DNA from: Chaetomium olivaceum
Taxonomy: Eukaryota > Ascomycota > Sordariomycetes > Sordariales > Chaetomiaceae
Assembly: GCA_039881045.1 (NCBI GenBank)
Contig: JAYWVB010000067.1
Span: 86,141 to 150,140 of the forward strand
Length of the DNA: 64,000 nt
Direction: 5' to 3'
This document shows, one piece after another, positions 54,619-64,000 of the stretch. Within the stretch, counting starts at the first letter, position 1. Every line of letters begins with the position of its first letter. The notes beneath the pieces were generated by a model. It was not told where the DNA came from. It saw only the letters and a list, made by a program, of their open reading frames with translations, and did no database searches. A program made the translations under genes and the position numbers.

Positions 54619-57197
54619 AACTGGACGACGCGCGCGGTAGCCGCCTCCCGGCCGGCTTGGGGTTTCGGTAGTTGGAACGGGACCGGACCTCGGGGCAGAA
54701 TGCCCGTCATTTTTCCAACGGGATAGGTCGGTTCGGGTTGCGTTTTGGGTTGGGGGGGAGGCTCCCTACCTTAATCGGTTAGACCTGCATCATGGGCGTC
54801 TGGCGGCGGGAGGGAGTTTTGATTTGTTTTGTCGAATGTGTTGTAGGTACATACATTGCGCGTTTCATTTACTCGATGATTAGGAATCTCCACTCGGACA
54901 GGAAAGGAGAAGGAAGTTGGTAACCAAAAGGGCGCTCGAACTATATTCTTAGCTGGCATAGTAGTGCCTTGCGGAGCAGCCGAGTTACATACCTAGCTTT
55001 CATACAATGGCATTTTTGCGGTCACCGCTCTCAGTACCTTTCGGGTTGATATCTTCGAAGTTAATACAGGTTTGGTCTCGTGGCCGTATTCGTGTTCGTT
55101 GCTGACCCCCCGCGCAATAACTAGACCAGACACGTATGTAGGTGGCTCAAGCCAGAGATCATCTGAGACAAACTCACTGCACAGACGGGACAGAAAAACA
55201 AGGTACATCGGGAATCACCGTGACAAGATTCCAAACCAGGCAGTTCGCCGCATGACATGTCTGTCACCTCGGCTCATTGGCCCCAACTCTTGTACCCCCA
55301 TCGACGGCCCCCCAGTCCGCAAGGTGCCATGTGAAATCCTCGAGCCCACGCGGAAGGTTACCTAATGTCCGGGCCGGCCCCCCCTGGGGTCTTGCGCGGG
55401 GGTACCGGCCACGCAGTCGGGGCTGCTCACGCGACCCTTCGGTATCTTGTTTGGAATAGCCGGGCCGTGGCCAACCCCCCCGTCCACTTTCCGGGGTGGA
55501 GGCCGGCACGACGGCCACAAGGAGAGCCACACAAACCCACTCGGGCCGGCTTGGGGCGGGTTGGGACGGGTGGCTTGGCGGATCATCTCCCGCGCAGGGC
55601 GATGGGGCACGCGAGGACATCCCGCTTTCGTGTCGGAGGCGTGGGATTTGCTTCTGGGGTCACCAAGTCACGTCCCGGGGGGGAAGAAAGAGGCGTTCGG
55701 TGAGCAGTAGCGCGGTGCTGGGAATAACTATGGCTTGGCATCGTGGCGAAATCAGACATTTCTCATATTTCCCATGTTTTCGCTATCTGACTCTTTTTTT
55801 TTTACTCTTCTGAGATAGGCTCCGAGAAAGATACCACGAAAGGTGAATGGTGACCTCGTTTGGGCCCGACGAGTCAAATACGTTCAGATCATGTAACGAC
55901 TTGACAGCCAGTGACTGTGTCATATGGACTTCCGGAAAAGCGACTGTCGGATGTGCGGGTTGATGCTACCCGACCCCCCTACCTGCGCCATCTGAATCAA
56001 CTTTCAGATTTGCCGGGGTTGCACAGGCCAGGGCCAGGCATGTAACCTGTACGGATGTCTGTACTTCGTACATGTACATAACTACCTCCAAACTATCTTA
56101 CATAACGTACAGATTCCTCGCCTACCGTAGGTACCTTACCTTAGTTAATGTAATTTGCGCCAGTTCGGAGGGAAACCAGTTTTGGATTAGAGGAATGAAC
56201 GAGGGAAATACCTACGTTGGTAACTGCTTTCTCCAAGCGATTGGTGCCTCAATTCTACCTTACCTAACCTTCAACAGTCTCTAAGCCTCAACCTTCTAGC
56301 TTCCTCCCGGATCATTCTCTCGGTCTTCCATACGAAGTTCCATTGTGGTCCCTTGTGTGCCTAGCTTACCCGGTACGCAGTCGCCATGTTTCAATGCAGC
56401 ATCCATCTCACATGCACTCCACCGTGGCGCCCCCCAAGCTGCCGTCAAAGATGCAGAACCCCACTTGAGCCCACATCTCCAGTAAGGGCCCACCGCTGTA
56501 ACCCCAGCAGGGGTGCTGTCAATGAGCGAAGTCTTGAAAACCTTGCCGCCGAATTAGGCGTTTGGGCATTGGTGACTCGACACAGACGGGCGAGTTCGGG
56601 GTGGGTTATATTGGAGCCTTTGTGCCTTTCACGCCTCCAATGCCATGCTGGCCATTTTGTCATCGCATTTCGGTACCAACTTTTGTACCTAACCTTTTCT
56701 TACCCACGCAACAGACCCCCATCCTGGGACTCTCAGACTCTCACGTTCAGTGGCTTGAGCCGCCGCCCACTCTCTCTCTCCCTCCCTCTCGCGAAATTTA
56801 CTCTCTTTCCAGCATATCCCGCAGGCATCATCTGAGCCTTTTCCCAAAAGGGGTTGTTCCATCGTTGCTAGACCGAGCCTTGTTTGAGTGATTTCCAGGT
56901 TTCCTGGGTCTGTGGCTTTTTGTCGACGTTAAAATTCCCCGGATTTCGGGTTGCGGCTGTCTTTAAGAAGGTGCCCACCCCCCCGCGACTCATCGTCCAT
57001 CTCATCCACCCCCCTACCTTGACTGGCTACAAAACAACAACACGCCGACAACAATCACAACAACCATCTCTACTGAGAACCAAACCATTGGAGTCTTTAG
57101 CCTCTTCTATCACAACTCTTCCTTGGCGGTACCTCACTTACTGCTTCGTCCTTGGCGGTTAGGATCCCGTCCCTCCCACACTCTTCACTCCGAGTCA
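54619..57197. other. Intergenic region between MDL1 and HOM3 (2.6 kb)
   Basis: No supported gene. TACCT/AGGTA palindrome-like motifs cluster at 56044-56160 (including GTAGGTACCTTACC). The final kilobase is pyrimidine-rich and probably the HOM3 promoter and 5' leader. A TGACTCG at 56573-56579 is one base from the TGACTCA site of the fungal general amino-acid control activator; a single imperfect site is weak evidence. Confidence 0.45.
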
Positions 57198-59073
57198 ATG
57201 AGCCCACCGCTGTCGGTGAACAACCCGGAGATGGCCCGGGCCCTGTTGAAGAATCACGGTGATCGCGGTTGGGTTGTCCAGAAATTTGGAGGCACAAGCG
57301 TTGGCAAGTTTCCAGACAAGATCGCAGAGGACATCGTCAAGTATGACTCTTATCCCATTGGCCCGAGGAAAGGGGACGAAATTGAGCTGACCCGAGAATG
57401 TAGGCAATATCTCGACAACAACCGAGTGGTAGTTGTGTGCTCAGCACGAAGCACCGGCAAGAAGGTGACGGGTACTACGAGCCGGTGAGTCCTCTTGGCT
57501 TACTTACCCCTCGTCCACTTCCCCCACGCCTCACAAGGCCGAGCCATGGCATGGCGCTTTCATTAGTCAACCATCGCGGGATGACTGACAACGTGCACCG
57601 TCATGCAGGCTATTGGAGGTGTACAAGAAACTACGCGCAATTGGTGTCGCCACCAGTGACCACGAGGCCCAGGAGGAATTGCTGGGGGAGGCTAGGCACA
57701 TCGTGCAGGAGATCTGCGACGACCATGTCGCCGCCGCCGACAACTTTGTTCGGGACTCCCAGCTCAGCTCCCTCCTCAAGGCCGGCATCGAGGTGGAGTG
57801 CCAGCTCCTTGTCGATTACCTAGAGGCCGCGAGACGTTTCAATCTCGAGATCAACTCCCGGGCTAAGGACCGGGTCGTCAGCTTTGGCGAGAAATTATGC
57901 TGCCGGTTCATGACATGTCTTCTCAAGGACAGGGTGAGTTTCCTGTACAACCGCGCTCTTACTTTCTTATACTGACGCACAAGGTAAAAGGGAGTGGAAG
58001 CCCAATACATTGACTTGGCTGATATCATGCACAACGAGAGCCCGGGCCGCCTTGACTCTACATTCTACAAGAATGTATCCGAGGCTATATGCAAGAAGAT
58101 TATGGCCTGTGAGGACAGAGTACCTGTGGTCACCGGCTTTTTTGGCAACGTCCCCGGCAGCCTCATAGACGGCGACATTGGTCGTGGGTACACAGACCTG
58201 TGCGCATCTCTGGTGGCGGTAGGCCTGAAGGCCAGGGAGCTCCAGATCTGGAAGGAGGTGGACGGCATCTTCACCGCCGACCCGTCAAAGGTTCCGACTG
58301 CGAGACTCATCCCGTTCATCACCCCATCTGAGGCGTCAGAATTGACATTCTACGGCTCCGAAGTCATCCACCACCTGACCATGGACCAGGTCATCAAGGC
58401 GGTACCACCTATCCCGATCCGCATCAAGAACGTCAAGAACCCCCACGGCGAAGGCACTATTGTACGGCCGGATCCTTTGCTGGCTGCGGATCAGCGCATC
58501 CAAAGAACGCGGCAACTTTCCGACCCGGCACTCCGAAAGAAGCCAAAGAGGCCCACGGCCGTCACCGTCAAGGACAAAATCTCCATCATCAACATCCACT
58601 CCAACAAGCGGTCGATAGCGCACATGTTTCTGGCCCGCGTCTTCTCCATCCTCAACCAGCAGCGCATCTCGGTCGACCTCATCTCCACCAGCGAGGTCCA
58701 CGTCTCGATCGCCGTCCACGCGGCGTCCTCCGAATTCGGCAACTTTGATCAGGCGGTAGAGCAACTGCGCGCCGAGTGCGGCGAGGTCAGTGTGCTGCAT
58801 GACATGACCATCCTCAGCCTAGTGGGCGCCGAGATGAAGAATATGGTCGGCATCGCTGGACGCATGTTCTCCACGCTCGGAGAGCACCAGGTCAATCTGG
58901 AGATGATTTCCCAAGGTATGATTTACTGTGCACGTGGGGCTAGTTGGTTTACCAGAGGCTAATTTAATGTTTCAGGTGCGAGTGAGATCAACATCTCATG
59001 TGTCATTGACGCTCGCGATGCAGAGAGGGCTATGAACATCCTGCATACGAGCCTCTTTACCTTCCTCGACTAA
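57198..59073 (+). CDS. HOM3: Aspartate kinase (aspartokinase) HOM3
   Basis: Catalyses ATP-dependent phosphorylation of L-aspartate, the first step towards threonine, methionine and homoserine. Four exons: 57198..57484, 57609..57933, 57991..58915 and 58976..59073; introns of 124, 57 and 60 nt; 544 residues. The ATG at 57198 (MSPPLSVNNPEMARALL) places the nucleotide-binding VVQKFGGTSVGKF at residues 26-38. The kinase domain continues with VVVCSARSTGKKVTGTTSRL, SFGEKLCCRFM, VPVVTGFFGNVPGSLIDGDIGRGYTDLCASLVA, ELQIWKEVDGIFTADP and ASELTFYGSEVIHHL. Two ACT-type regulatory domains follow (ISIINIHSNKR, FLARVFSILNQQRISVDLISTSEVHVSIAV; LSLVGAEMKNMVGIAGRMFSTLGEHQVNLEMISQGASEINISCVI), expected to sense threonine. 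The end is LHTSLFTFLD. Confidence 0.96.
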
Positions 59074-59720
59074 GGGCGAGCCTCCATTATCGTGTCATAA
59101 CAGCGCAGCACTATGCTGAGACAGACTGTAGTCTATTCCAGGCATTCGGATCTTGAATTTCGCAAAGATTGCCAGCGAAAGTGTAGTTATGGGTGTGAAT
59201 TTCAGAAATACTTTCTTTACTGTTTTGGGGGATACCGAAGAGGGAGACGATTGTAGGAGGACTGGGTACACGTTACGAGGCATGGTATATACTTCGCACT
59301 GTAGATATTTAGATTCTCTCGTTTTTCGAGCCGCTTTTGAATAGACGGGCAAATCATCATCATTGACGTACTGTGTACACCTGAAAGGGATGCAGATATC
59401 TGAGAGCCAGGCACGACCTGTCCCTGCCACCCAAGAACGTGACCCTAACCCTATACATCAAAGCCTCTCGCCTTGCGCTCATACCCTGTGGCGATAGCGG
59501 GATAAGGTAACTCGCGATTTGATAACCAAACATCCTCGCCCTTTGCACCATCACCGACAACCTTCCACTTACAACCTACATTCTTACTCGCCGTCCTCTC
59601 GACCAACCTTGATACCACCACCTCAACCCACCGCGTCTTCCCAACGTCGCTCTCACATCCGAAAACAACCCACTTCAACACCCGCCCGACTCCGCGCAGC
59701 GAGTCTAACCTTCTTCCATC
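59074..59720. other. Intergenic region between HOM3 and KIN17
   Basis: About 650 bases; no supported gene. HOM3 3' UTR and KIN17 promoter. The last 150 bases are a C-rich leader just before the KIN17 ATG. Confidence 0.45.
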
Positions 59721-60695
59721 ATGGGCAAAGCCGAACCCGGATCGACCAAATACCTCGCCAACAAGATGAAGCAAAAGGGCCTCACCCGACTACGATGGTA
59801 CTGCCAGATCTGCGAAAAGCCCTGCCGCGACGAGAACGCGTTCAAGATGCACTGCCAATCCGAAAGCCACATGCGGCGGGCGCTGGACGCGGGGCAGAAC
59901 TTCAAGAGCGTGCAGGAGGACTACAGCAAGCAGTTCCTGACCGAGTTTGTCTCGCTGCTCAAGACGGCCCACGGCGAGAAGAGCGTGCACGCCAACAAGT
60001 TCTACCAGGAGGTCATCGCCCGCCGGGACCATGTCCATCTGAATGCTACCCGCTGGCACTCGCTCACGGATTTTGTCAAGCATATCTCGAGGGAGGGGAT
60101 TGTGAGGGCCGAGGAGAAGGAGGATGGGATTTTTATTGCGTGGATTGATGACTCGCCCGATGCGATGAAGAGGAGGGAGGCGGTGAGGCGGAAGGAGATG
60201 CAGGACAAGGGGGACGAGGAGCGGGAGCAGATGTTGTTGCGGGAACAGATCAAGCGTGCGCAGAGGGATGCTGAGGCCAGGGGGGTTGCTGGAGTGGATG
60301 GGGAGGCCGAGGAGGAGGGGAAGGAGTTGAAGCGTGAGGAAGGAGAGAAGATCAAGTTGAGCTTTGGGGCGAAAACGGCGAAGAGTGCCACACCCGAGGA
60401 TAAGCCCTCTGCACCGGACACCACAAACGGAACGGCCGATGGGGAGGTGAAAAAGGAGGAGGACACCAAGCCAGCTGTGGCGACAACAACAGCGAAACCG
60501 GTCTCCCTGAAGTTCGGCGCCAAACCACAACCGAAAAACGTCTTCAAGAACGCCTTTGCCGGGGCCCCGAAAAAGGTCATGGCTGCTCAGCCCAAGAAGA
60601 TGAGTGAAGCCGAGAGGATCATGAAGGAGGAATTGGAACGTAAGAGGACGCGTGAGGCAGGCGGAGGCCCTCCTAATAAGAGGCCGCGGTTTTAG
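59721..60695 (+). CDS. KIN17-like DNA/RNA-binding zinc-finger protein
   Basis: Intronless, 324 residues from ATG 59721 (ATCATGGGC). KIN17 proteins are nuclear and linked to DNA replication, repair and RNA processing. The conserved N-terminus MGKAEPGSTKYLANKMKQKGLTRLRWYCQIC leads into a C2H2-type finger with C28, C31, H44 and H50. The KIN17 winged-helix domain follows (FLTEFVSLLKTAHGEKSVHANKFYQEVI, HVHLNATRWHSLTDFVKHISREGI, EDGIFIAWIDDSPDAM), with Lys/Glu-rich helices, then GEKIKLSFGAK and VSLKFGAKPQPKNVFKN. The basic end is KRPRF. The tail region of the human protein (SH3-like/KOW domains) is absent, as is usual for fungal forms. The wording changes from C-rich to G-rich around 60060. Convergent with SPT4. 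Confidence 0.93.
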   Translation: MGKAEPGSTKYLANKMKQKGLTRLRWYCQICEKPCRDENAFKMHCQSESHMRRALDAGQNFKSVQEDYSKQFLTEFVSLLKTAHGEKSVHANKFYQEVIARRDHVHLNATRWHSLTDFVKHISREGIVRAEEKEDGIFIAWIDDSPDAMKRREAVRRKEMQDKGDEEREQMLLREQIKRAQRDAEARGVAGVDGEAEEEGKELKREEGEKIKLSFGAKTAKSATPEDKPSAPDTTNGTADGEVKKEEDTKPAVATTTAKPVSLKFGAKPQPKNVFKNAFAGAPKKVMAAQPKKMSEAERIMKEELERKRTREAGGGPPNKRPRF

Positions 60696-61021
60696 GAAAA
60701 TCATCTCGGCTCGGAAGTTGTGTAGCATATTACGGCGTTTTGGGGGAGCAGTCATTTGGGAACGACATGATACCAGGAATTCAATAGCACGTTGCAATTT
60801 TACCATAGATCTAGATAGACCGTGTCAGCCGGTAAACACCGAAAATCAGCCTTTGTTAACCAACTCCCCAACTCCGTCGCCCCATGCCGCCTTTCACTCT
60901 TGCCGAACAACGGATTCCTAATCCGCCTCGGAAGCGCTGCCGTCACGTCTACCAGCATGTCAGCCACACCGCATCTTAGACAGATAGAGAGCAAGAAACA
61001 AACAAAGAAAAAAAAGAAAAC
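60696..61021. other. Convergent intergenic region between KIN17 and SPT4
   Basis: About 325 bases between stop codons on opposite strands; no gene. An A-rich stretch (61000-61020) on the plus strand, read as T-rich on the minus strand, follows the SPT4 stop. Confidence 0.5.
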
Positions 61022-61532
61022 CTACGGGATGTACGTAATCCGATACTCCTCCTCCAGGGTAGTCCGGACATCGTCGGGCAGCTGGCCCGACACTTTCGTC
61101 GCGTACACGCCGCGCACGTACTTGTCCAGCCGCTGCCACTTGGCCACCCACGACTTGGTCGGGTCGGCCAGCGTGATGAGGCCCTCAAACACCTGCGACG
61201 TGCAGCTGTCGATCTGGTCCGGCGAGCCCTGCAGGTGCAGGAATTCTTCGCAGTTGGGGCAGCCCTCGTCGCGGAAGCGCTGTTTTGAATGGGGGGGTGA
61301 GTATATACTATATATTGCGGTGTGGTAGGTGGTAAGGGGGAGCTGTGGTGTGTGATCTGTCTGATATGGGTGGGTGGTCGGTGTTGTTTTGGGGTGGCTG
61401 AGAGGTGAAGTGGTCCATGAGATGAGAGTGGGATCAGATGGAGAGGCTTACTGCGTAGGTCATGACTATCGAGCAGACCATGCAGGCCCGCAGGTAGCGG
61501 TGTTGGCCGGGAGCAACGAAGTTTTCTGACAT
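61022..61532 (-). CDS. SPT4: Transcription elongation factor SPT4
   Basis: Zinc-binding partner of SPT5 in DSIF, which promotes RNA polymerase processivity. Two minus-strand exons, 61532..61452 and 61279..61022, with a 172-nt intron (GTAAGC donor). The joined protein is 112 residues, exactly the family size: MSENFVAPGQHRYLRACMVCSIVMTYA from exon 1 and RFRDEGCPNCEEFLHLQGS from exon 2. The zinc ligands are C17, C20, C34 and C37, split by the intron. The NGN-binding part continues SCTSQVFEGLITLADPTKSWVAKWQRLDKYVRGVYATKVSGQLP and ends EEYRITYIP. The call is firm. Its 5' end faces the SNF1 beta-subunit gene. Confidence 0.96.
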
Positions 61533-62142
61533 TTTGAAGTCGTTTCGTGTTGGTTGACCAAAAGATCGTCTGAGGTTGGTGTTGCTGAAAGAATACCGAT
61601 GTGTCCTGGTTCTAAACGCTGAAATTCGAAATGGTTGCTTGTTGAAAGACTCGGCTTTCACTGAGACCAGGACCGGCTTTATTTATGTATCTATTAAGGT
61701 ATGAGGCTGCTGGAGAGCCTGGGTTGGAGCAGAGCCAAGCAACCCGGAAGCGTTGCCGTTTTACGCAGGGATGGCACGGTTTCCAAGCTGAAGTGGGGCA
61801 GGCAGGCACTTGGCAGATAACGTTCGGTGAATTGGACCCAAAGGTGCCGCGCCGAGCAACTTGAACTGCATGTCTCTCGATTTCATTGAAACTTCCCTGA
61901 ATTCCCGGTGTATCCCTCCGTTCCCATTCACCTTCCACAACTGTCCCAAATCGAAGACGGGCTCTTTACAAATGCGCCCGGTCATCCTCCCGGCCGACCG
62001 TTCAATTTTCCATCCATCACCATCGGAACCCCCCGAAAAATGAACTGAGTAGAGCGCAGCGGCCTCACTATCAGCACCTGTTCCTTATCCTGTCTTGCTT
62101 CGTGTGTGAGATCCTAGCAGCCGAACCCCGAGTGAATGAAAA
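61533..62142. promoter_or_regulatory. Divergent promoter region between SPT4 and the SNF1 beta-subunit gene
   Basis: 610 bases between two start codons on opposite strands; no gene recognised. Factor sites are not claimed. Confidence 0.5.
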
Positions 62143-63697
62143 ATGGGCAACAGCCCCTCCACGTCCAAAACCGCGAGCCAGTCGTCATCGTCACAAACAA
62201 GCTCGCAACATGATCGGCCGGTGAGGCGCGAAGCCCGAAACCCCATCCCAGTGCAGGGCCTCCGGGCTGCTGCCCCGCCAGAACCCTCGCTCACTCAGGC
62301 CCAGGGCACCTCTGTCCAACCGCCATCGAGCAGCAGCAGCAGCGTCGCCAGCCGGCCAAAGCCGCTGCAGCCCCGACCCCTCGGCTCCGGCGTTGCTGCA
62401 TCGGGCTACTCGACCGCTTCCTCGCCTGCTACCGCCGCCAGCTCCACGAGCTCCGCGAAACCTGTCGAGGTCAACCAGGGCAAACCCAGCCCCCATCATG
62501 CGCCTGCCAAGCCCGTAGCCGTGCCCAACTCGCACAATTCCCCCTCGTCCCCGCGATCGCCCCGGTCCCCCCGCTCCGAAGACAGTTACGAAGTCGCACC
62601 GATGCCCGTCAGCAGCGTGCAGGACGTGTCGTATTTGACGCGCCCGCCGCGTCTGCCGCTTCCGATCGAGGAGGAGGTCCACACTCCGGGTTCGCCCATC
62701 ATCGCCCCAACCGATGTCGGGGAGCCGGTCGACGACGTCGAGGGCTTAGACAGCAATGCCGTACTGGTCCACCCGACCTCGAATCTGAGCGACACGGTAG
62801 TGGAAGAAGATGAACCCGAGGAATTGTTGGTTGACAAGACAAGACCTACGGTGCCGACGAAACTCGAATGGCGCCATGGCGGTGAAAAGGTCTATGTCAC
62901 GGGCACTATCTTTCAGTGGAATCGCAAAACCCGGCTACACCCAGTGTGAGTATTGCAATTGGTGGTCAGATAGTTTGGCGGGTTTCGGGCGAGCTGACGT
63001 TGAGTGTCAATTGTAGTGAGGGTGAACCGGGCGTCTTTTCCACGACAATCGACATTCTCCCGGGGACACACCACATTCGTTTCCTGGTCGACGGACAAAT
63101 GCAGACAACCCCTGACTACCCCACGACGGTCGATTTTGGTAACAACTTGGTCAACTACATCGAAGTCAGTCCCGACGATCTGCAACCTACACCAGCCGAC
63201 GGGGAGGGGTCCTCGGAGGGCAAGACGCCGCAGCAGCAGACAGACGCCGACACAACCCCGGCTGAGGAAGATGGCCAGGTACCCTTACCTCGGGATAGAG
63301 AAATCCCCCCGGCCAGTCAGTTTGAGCAGAAGATCCCGAAATATCTCATTGACCAAGATCAACCCGAGGATTCCCCTCAGTATCACCACGCCGTCCGGGC
63401 CACCGAGAAGCTACCGAACCCACCCGGACTTCCCGGATTCCTGAGCAAGCCCATTTTAAATGCAGCCACACCGAGAAAAGATGACAACAGCGTCTTGACC
63501 CAGCCGAACCATACCGTCCTCAATCACCTTGCCACTAGTAGCATCAAGAACAATGTACTGGCAGTTTCGGCAACAACCAGATACAAGAGCAAGGTGAGCC
63601 GTCGTTGGCTATCCCCCAGTTGTCTATACCCGAGGCTAACTAATACTCTTAACAGTACGTGACGACTATTATGTACAAGCCCACAGCAACAGACTGA
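62143..63697 (+). CDS. SNF1/AMPK beta subunit (SIP2/GAL83 family)
   Basis: Scaffold and targeting subunit of the SNF1 (AMPK) energy-sensing kinase. Exons 62143..62945, 63017..63593 and 63656..63697; introns 71 and 62 nt; 473 residues. The start MGNSPSTSK is a classic N-myristoylation sequence (Gly2, Ser/Thr nearby). A long Ser/Pro-rich disordered region follows, with SPRSPRSPRSED repeats (possible proline-directed phosphosites). The glycogen-binding (CBM48-like) domain begins TKLEWRHGGEKVYVTGTIFQWNRKTRLHPV and continues after intron 1 with EGEPGVFSTTIDILPGTHHIRFLVDGQMQTTPDYPTTVDFGNNLVNYIEV. The C-terminal alpha/gamma-binding domain includes EIPPASQFEQKIPKYLIDQDQ, LPNPPGLPGFLSKPILN, VLNHLATSSIKNNVLAVSATTRYKSK and, from the last 14 codons, YVTTIMYKPTATD. 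Exon joins are exact. Confidence 0.95.
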
Positions 63698-64000
63698 ATT
63701 CGAGTGTTCCGCCCCACGCAGCCGCGCATCACAGAGGCAGCGTAGGAGTGTCAGCAATGTCTGTCCCAGTTAACGGCTACTTTTATGACGAGCGCATGAT
63801 CTTCGGGTTTAGTACAAGGCTGGATGAAGCCATAGTATACTTTATGGTTTGGAGGCAGGGGGTATGGCTGCTGGCGACTTGAGTCCGTCGCGCATGTCAC
63901 GGATAAATCAAGATGCAAACGAGAAAGCACGTTACTTCCTCCATTTGACGAGTACCTCGTCGGTCCTAAATCGCTGTGTACATGTGCTGTCCTCGATCGG
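63698..64000. other. Downstream flank of the SNF1 beta-subunit gene
   Basis: About 300 bases to the window edge with no recognisable coding sequence; probably 3' UTR and intergenic DNA. Confidence 0.45.

Noticed and set aside
59790..60806. 338-codon open frame on the minus strand
   Set aside because: Antisense to KIN17, whose zinc finger and winged-helix motifs are unmistakable.

Overview
This 64 kb window is nuclear DNA of a filamentous ascomycete (Pezizomycotina). The gene content, the short GT-AG introns (about 50-170 nt) with CTAAC/CTGAC-like branch points, and the GC-rich low-complexity coding style point to Sordariomycetes. Sordariales/Chaetomiaceae is my best guess, from overall character only; no alignment was run. 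I model 23 protein-coding genes. I see no virus, plasmid, CRISPR array, rRNA, clear tRNA, intact transposon or secondary-metabolite cluster.

Layout. 0.4-1.4 kb: mitoribosomal uS9. 1.45-12.9 kb: a gene-poor stretch with one recognisable gene, a glutamine/glycine-rich protein of unknown function, between intergenic blocks of 5.5 and 4.7 kb. 12.9-17.7 kb: three mitochondrial genes (MTQ1, AIM32, a CYC2-like flavoprotein). 17.9-29.1 kb: P4-ATPase NEO1 divergent from COPII scaffold SEC16. 29.5-29.8 kb: a tRNA-like (SINE-like) element. 30.1-39.4 kb: HUS1, a RING protein, ESS2, COQ8, RRP36. 39.9-49.2 kb: AP-1 gamma, calmodulin, t-SNARE TLG2, a COX7-type cytochrome oxidase subunit, clathrin light chain. 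50-63.7 kb: RTT103, mitochondrial ABC transporter MDL1, aspartokinase HOM3, KIN17, SPT4 and the SNF1/AMPK beta subunit.

The genes are housekeeping. Two themes recur. One is vesicle traffic at Golgi/TGN/endosome (NEO1, SEC16, AP-1 gamma, TLG2, clathrin light chain). The other is mitochondrial function (uS9, MTQ1, AIM32, CYC2-like, COQ8, COX7, MDL1). I found no coherent new defence, mobile or biosynthetic system.

The most notable signals are sequence-level. Seven otherwise well-conserved genes need small frame corrections (nine sites, mostly homopolymers or 5-bp tandem repeats), and one intron has a GG instead of a GT donor. Because these genes are mostly essential in yeast, indel errors in the assembly are the likeliest cause. 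Other oddities are tiny 5' exons (3, 5, 10 and 23 nt), a 16-nt calmodulin exon, a RING finger lacking one zinc ligand, and a recurring switch from C-rich to G-rich coding strand inside genes. Exon boundaries below were read by eye from splice consensus and frame continuity.
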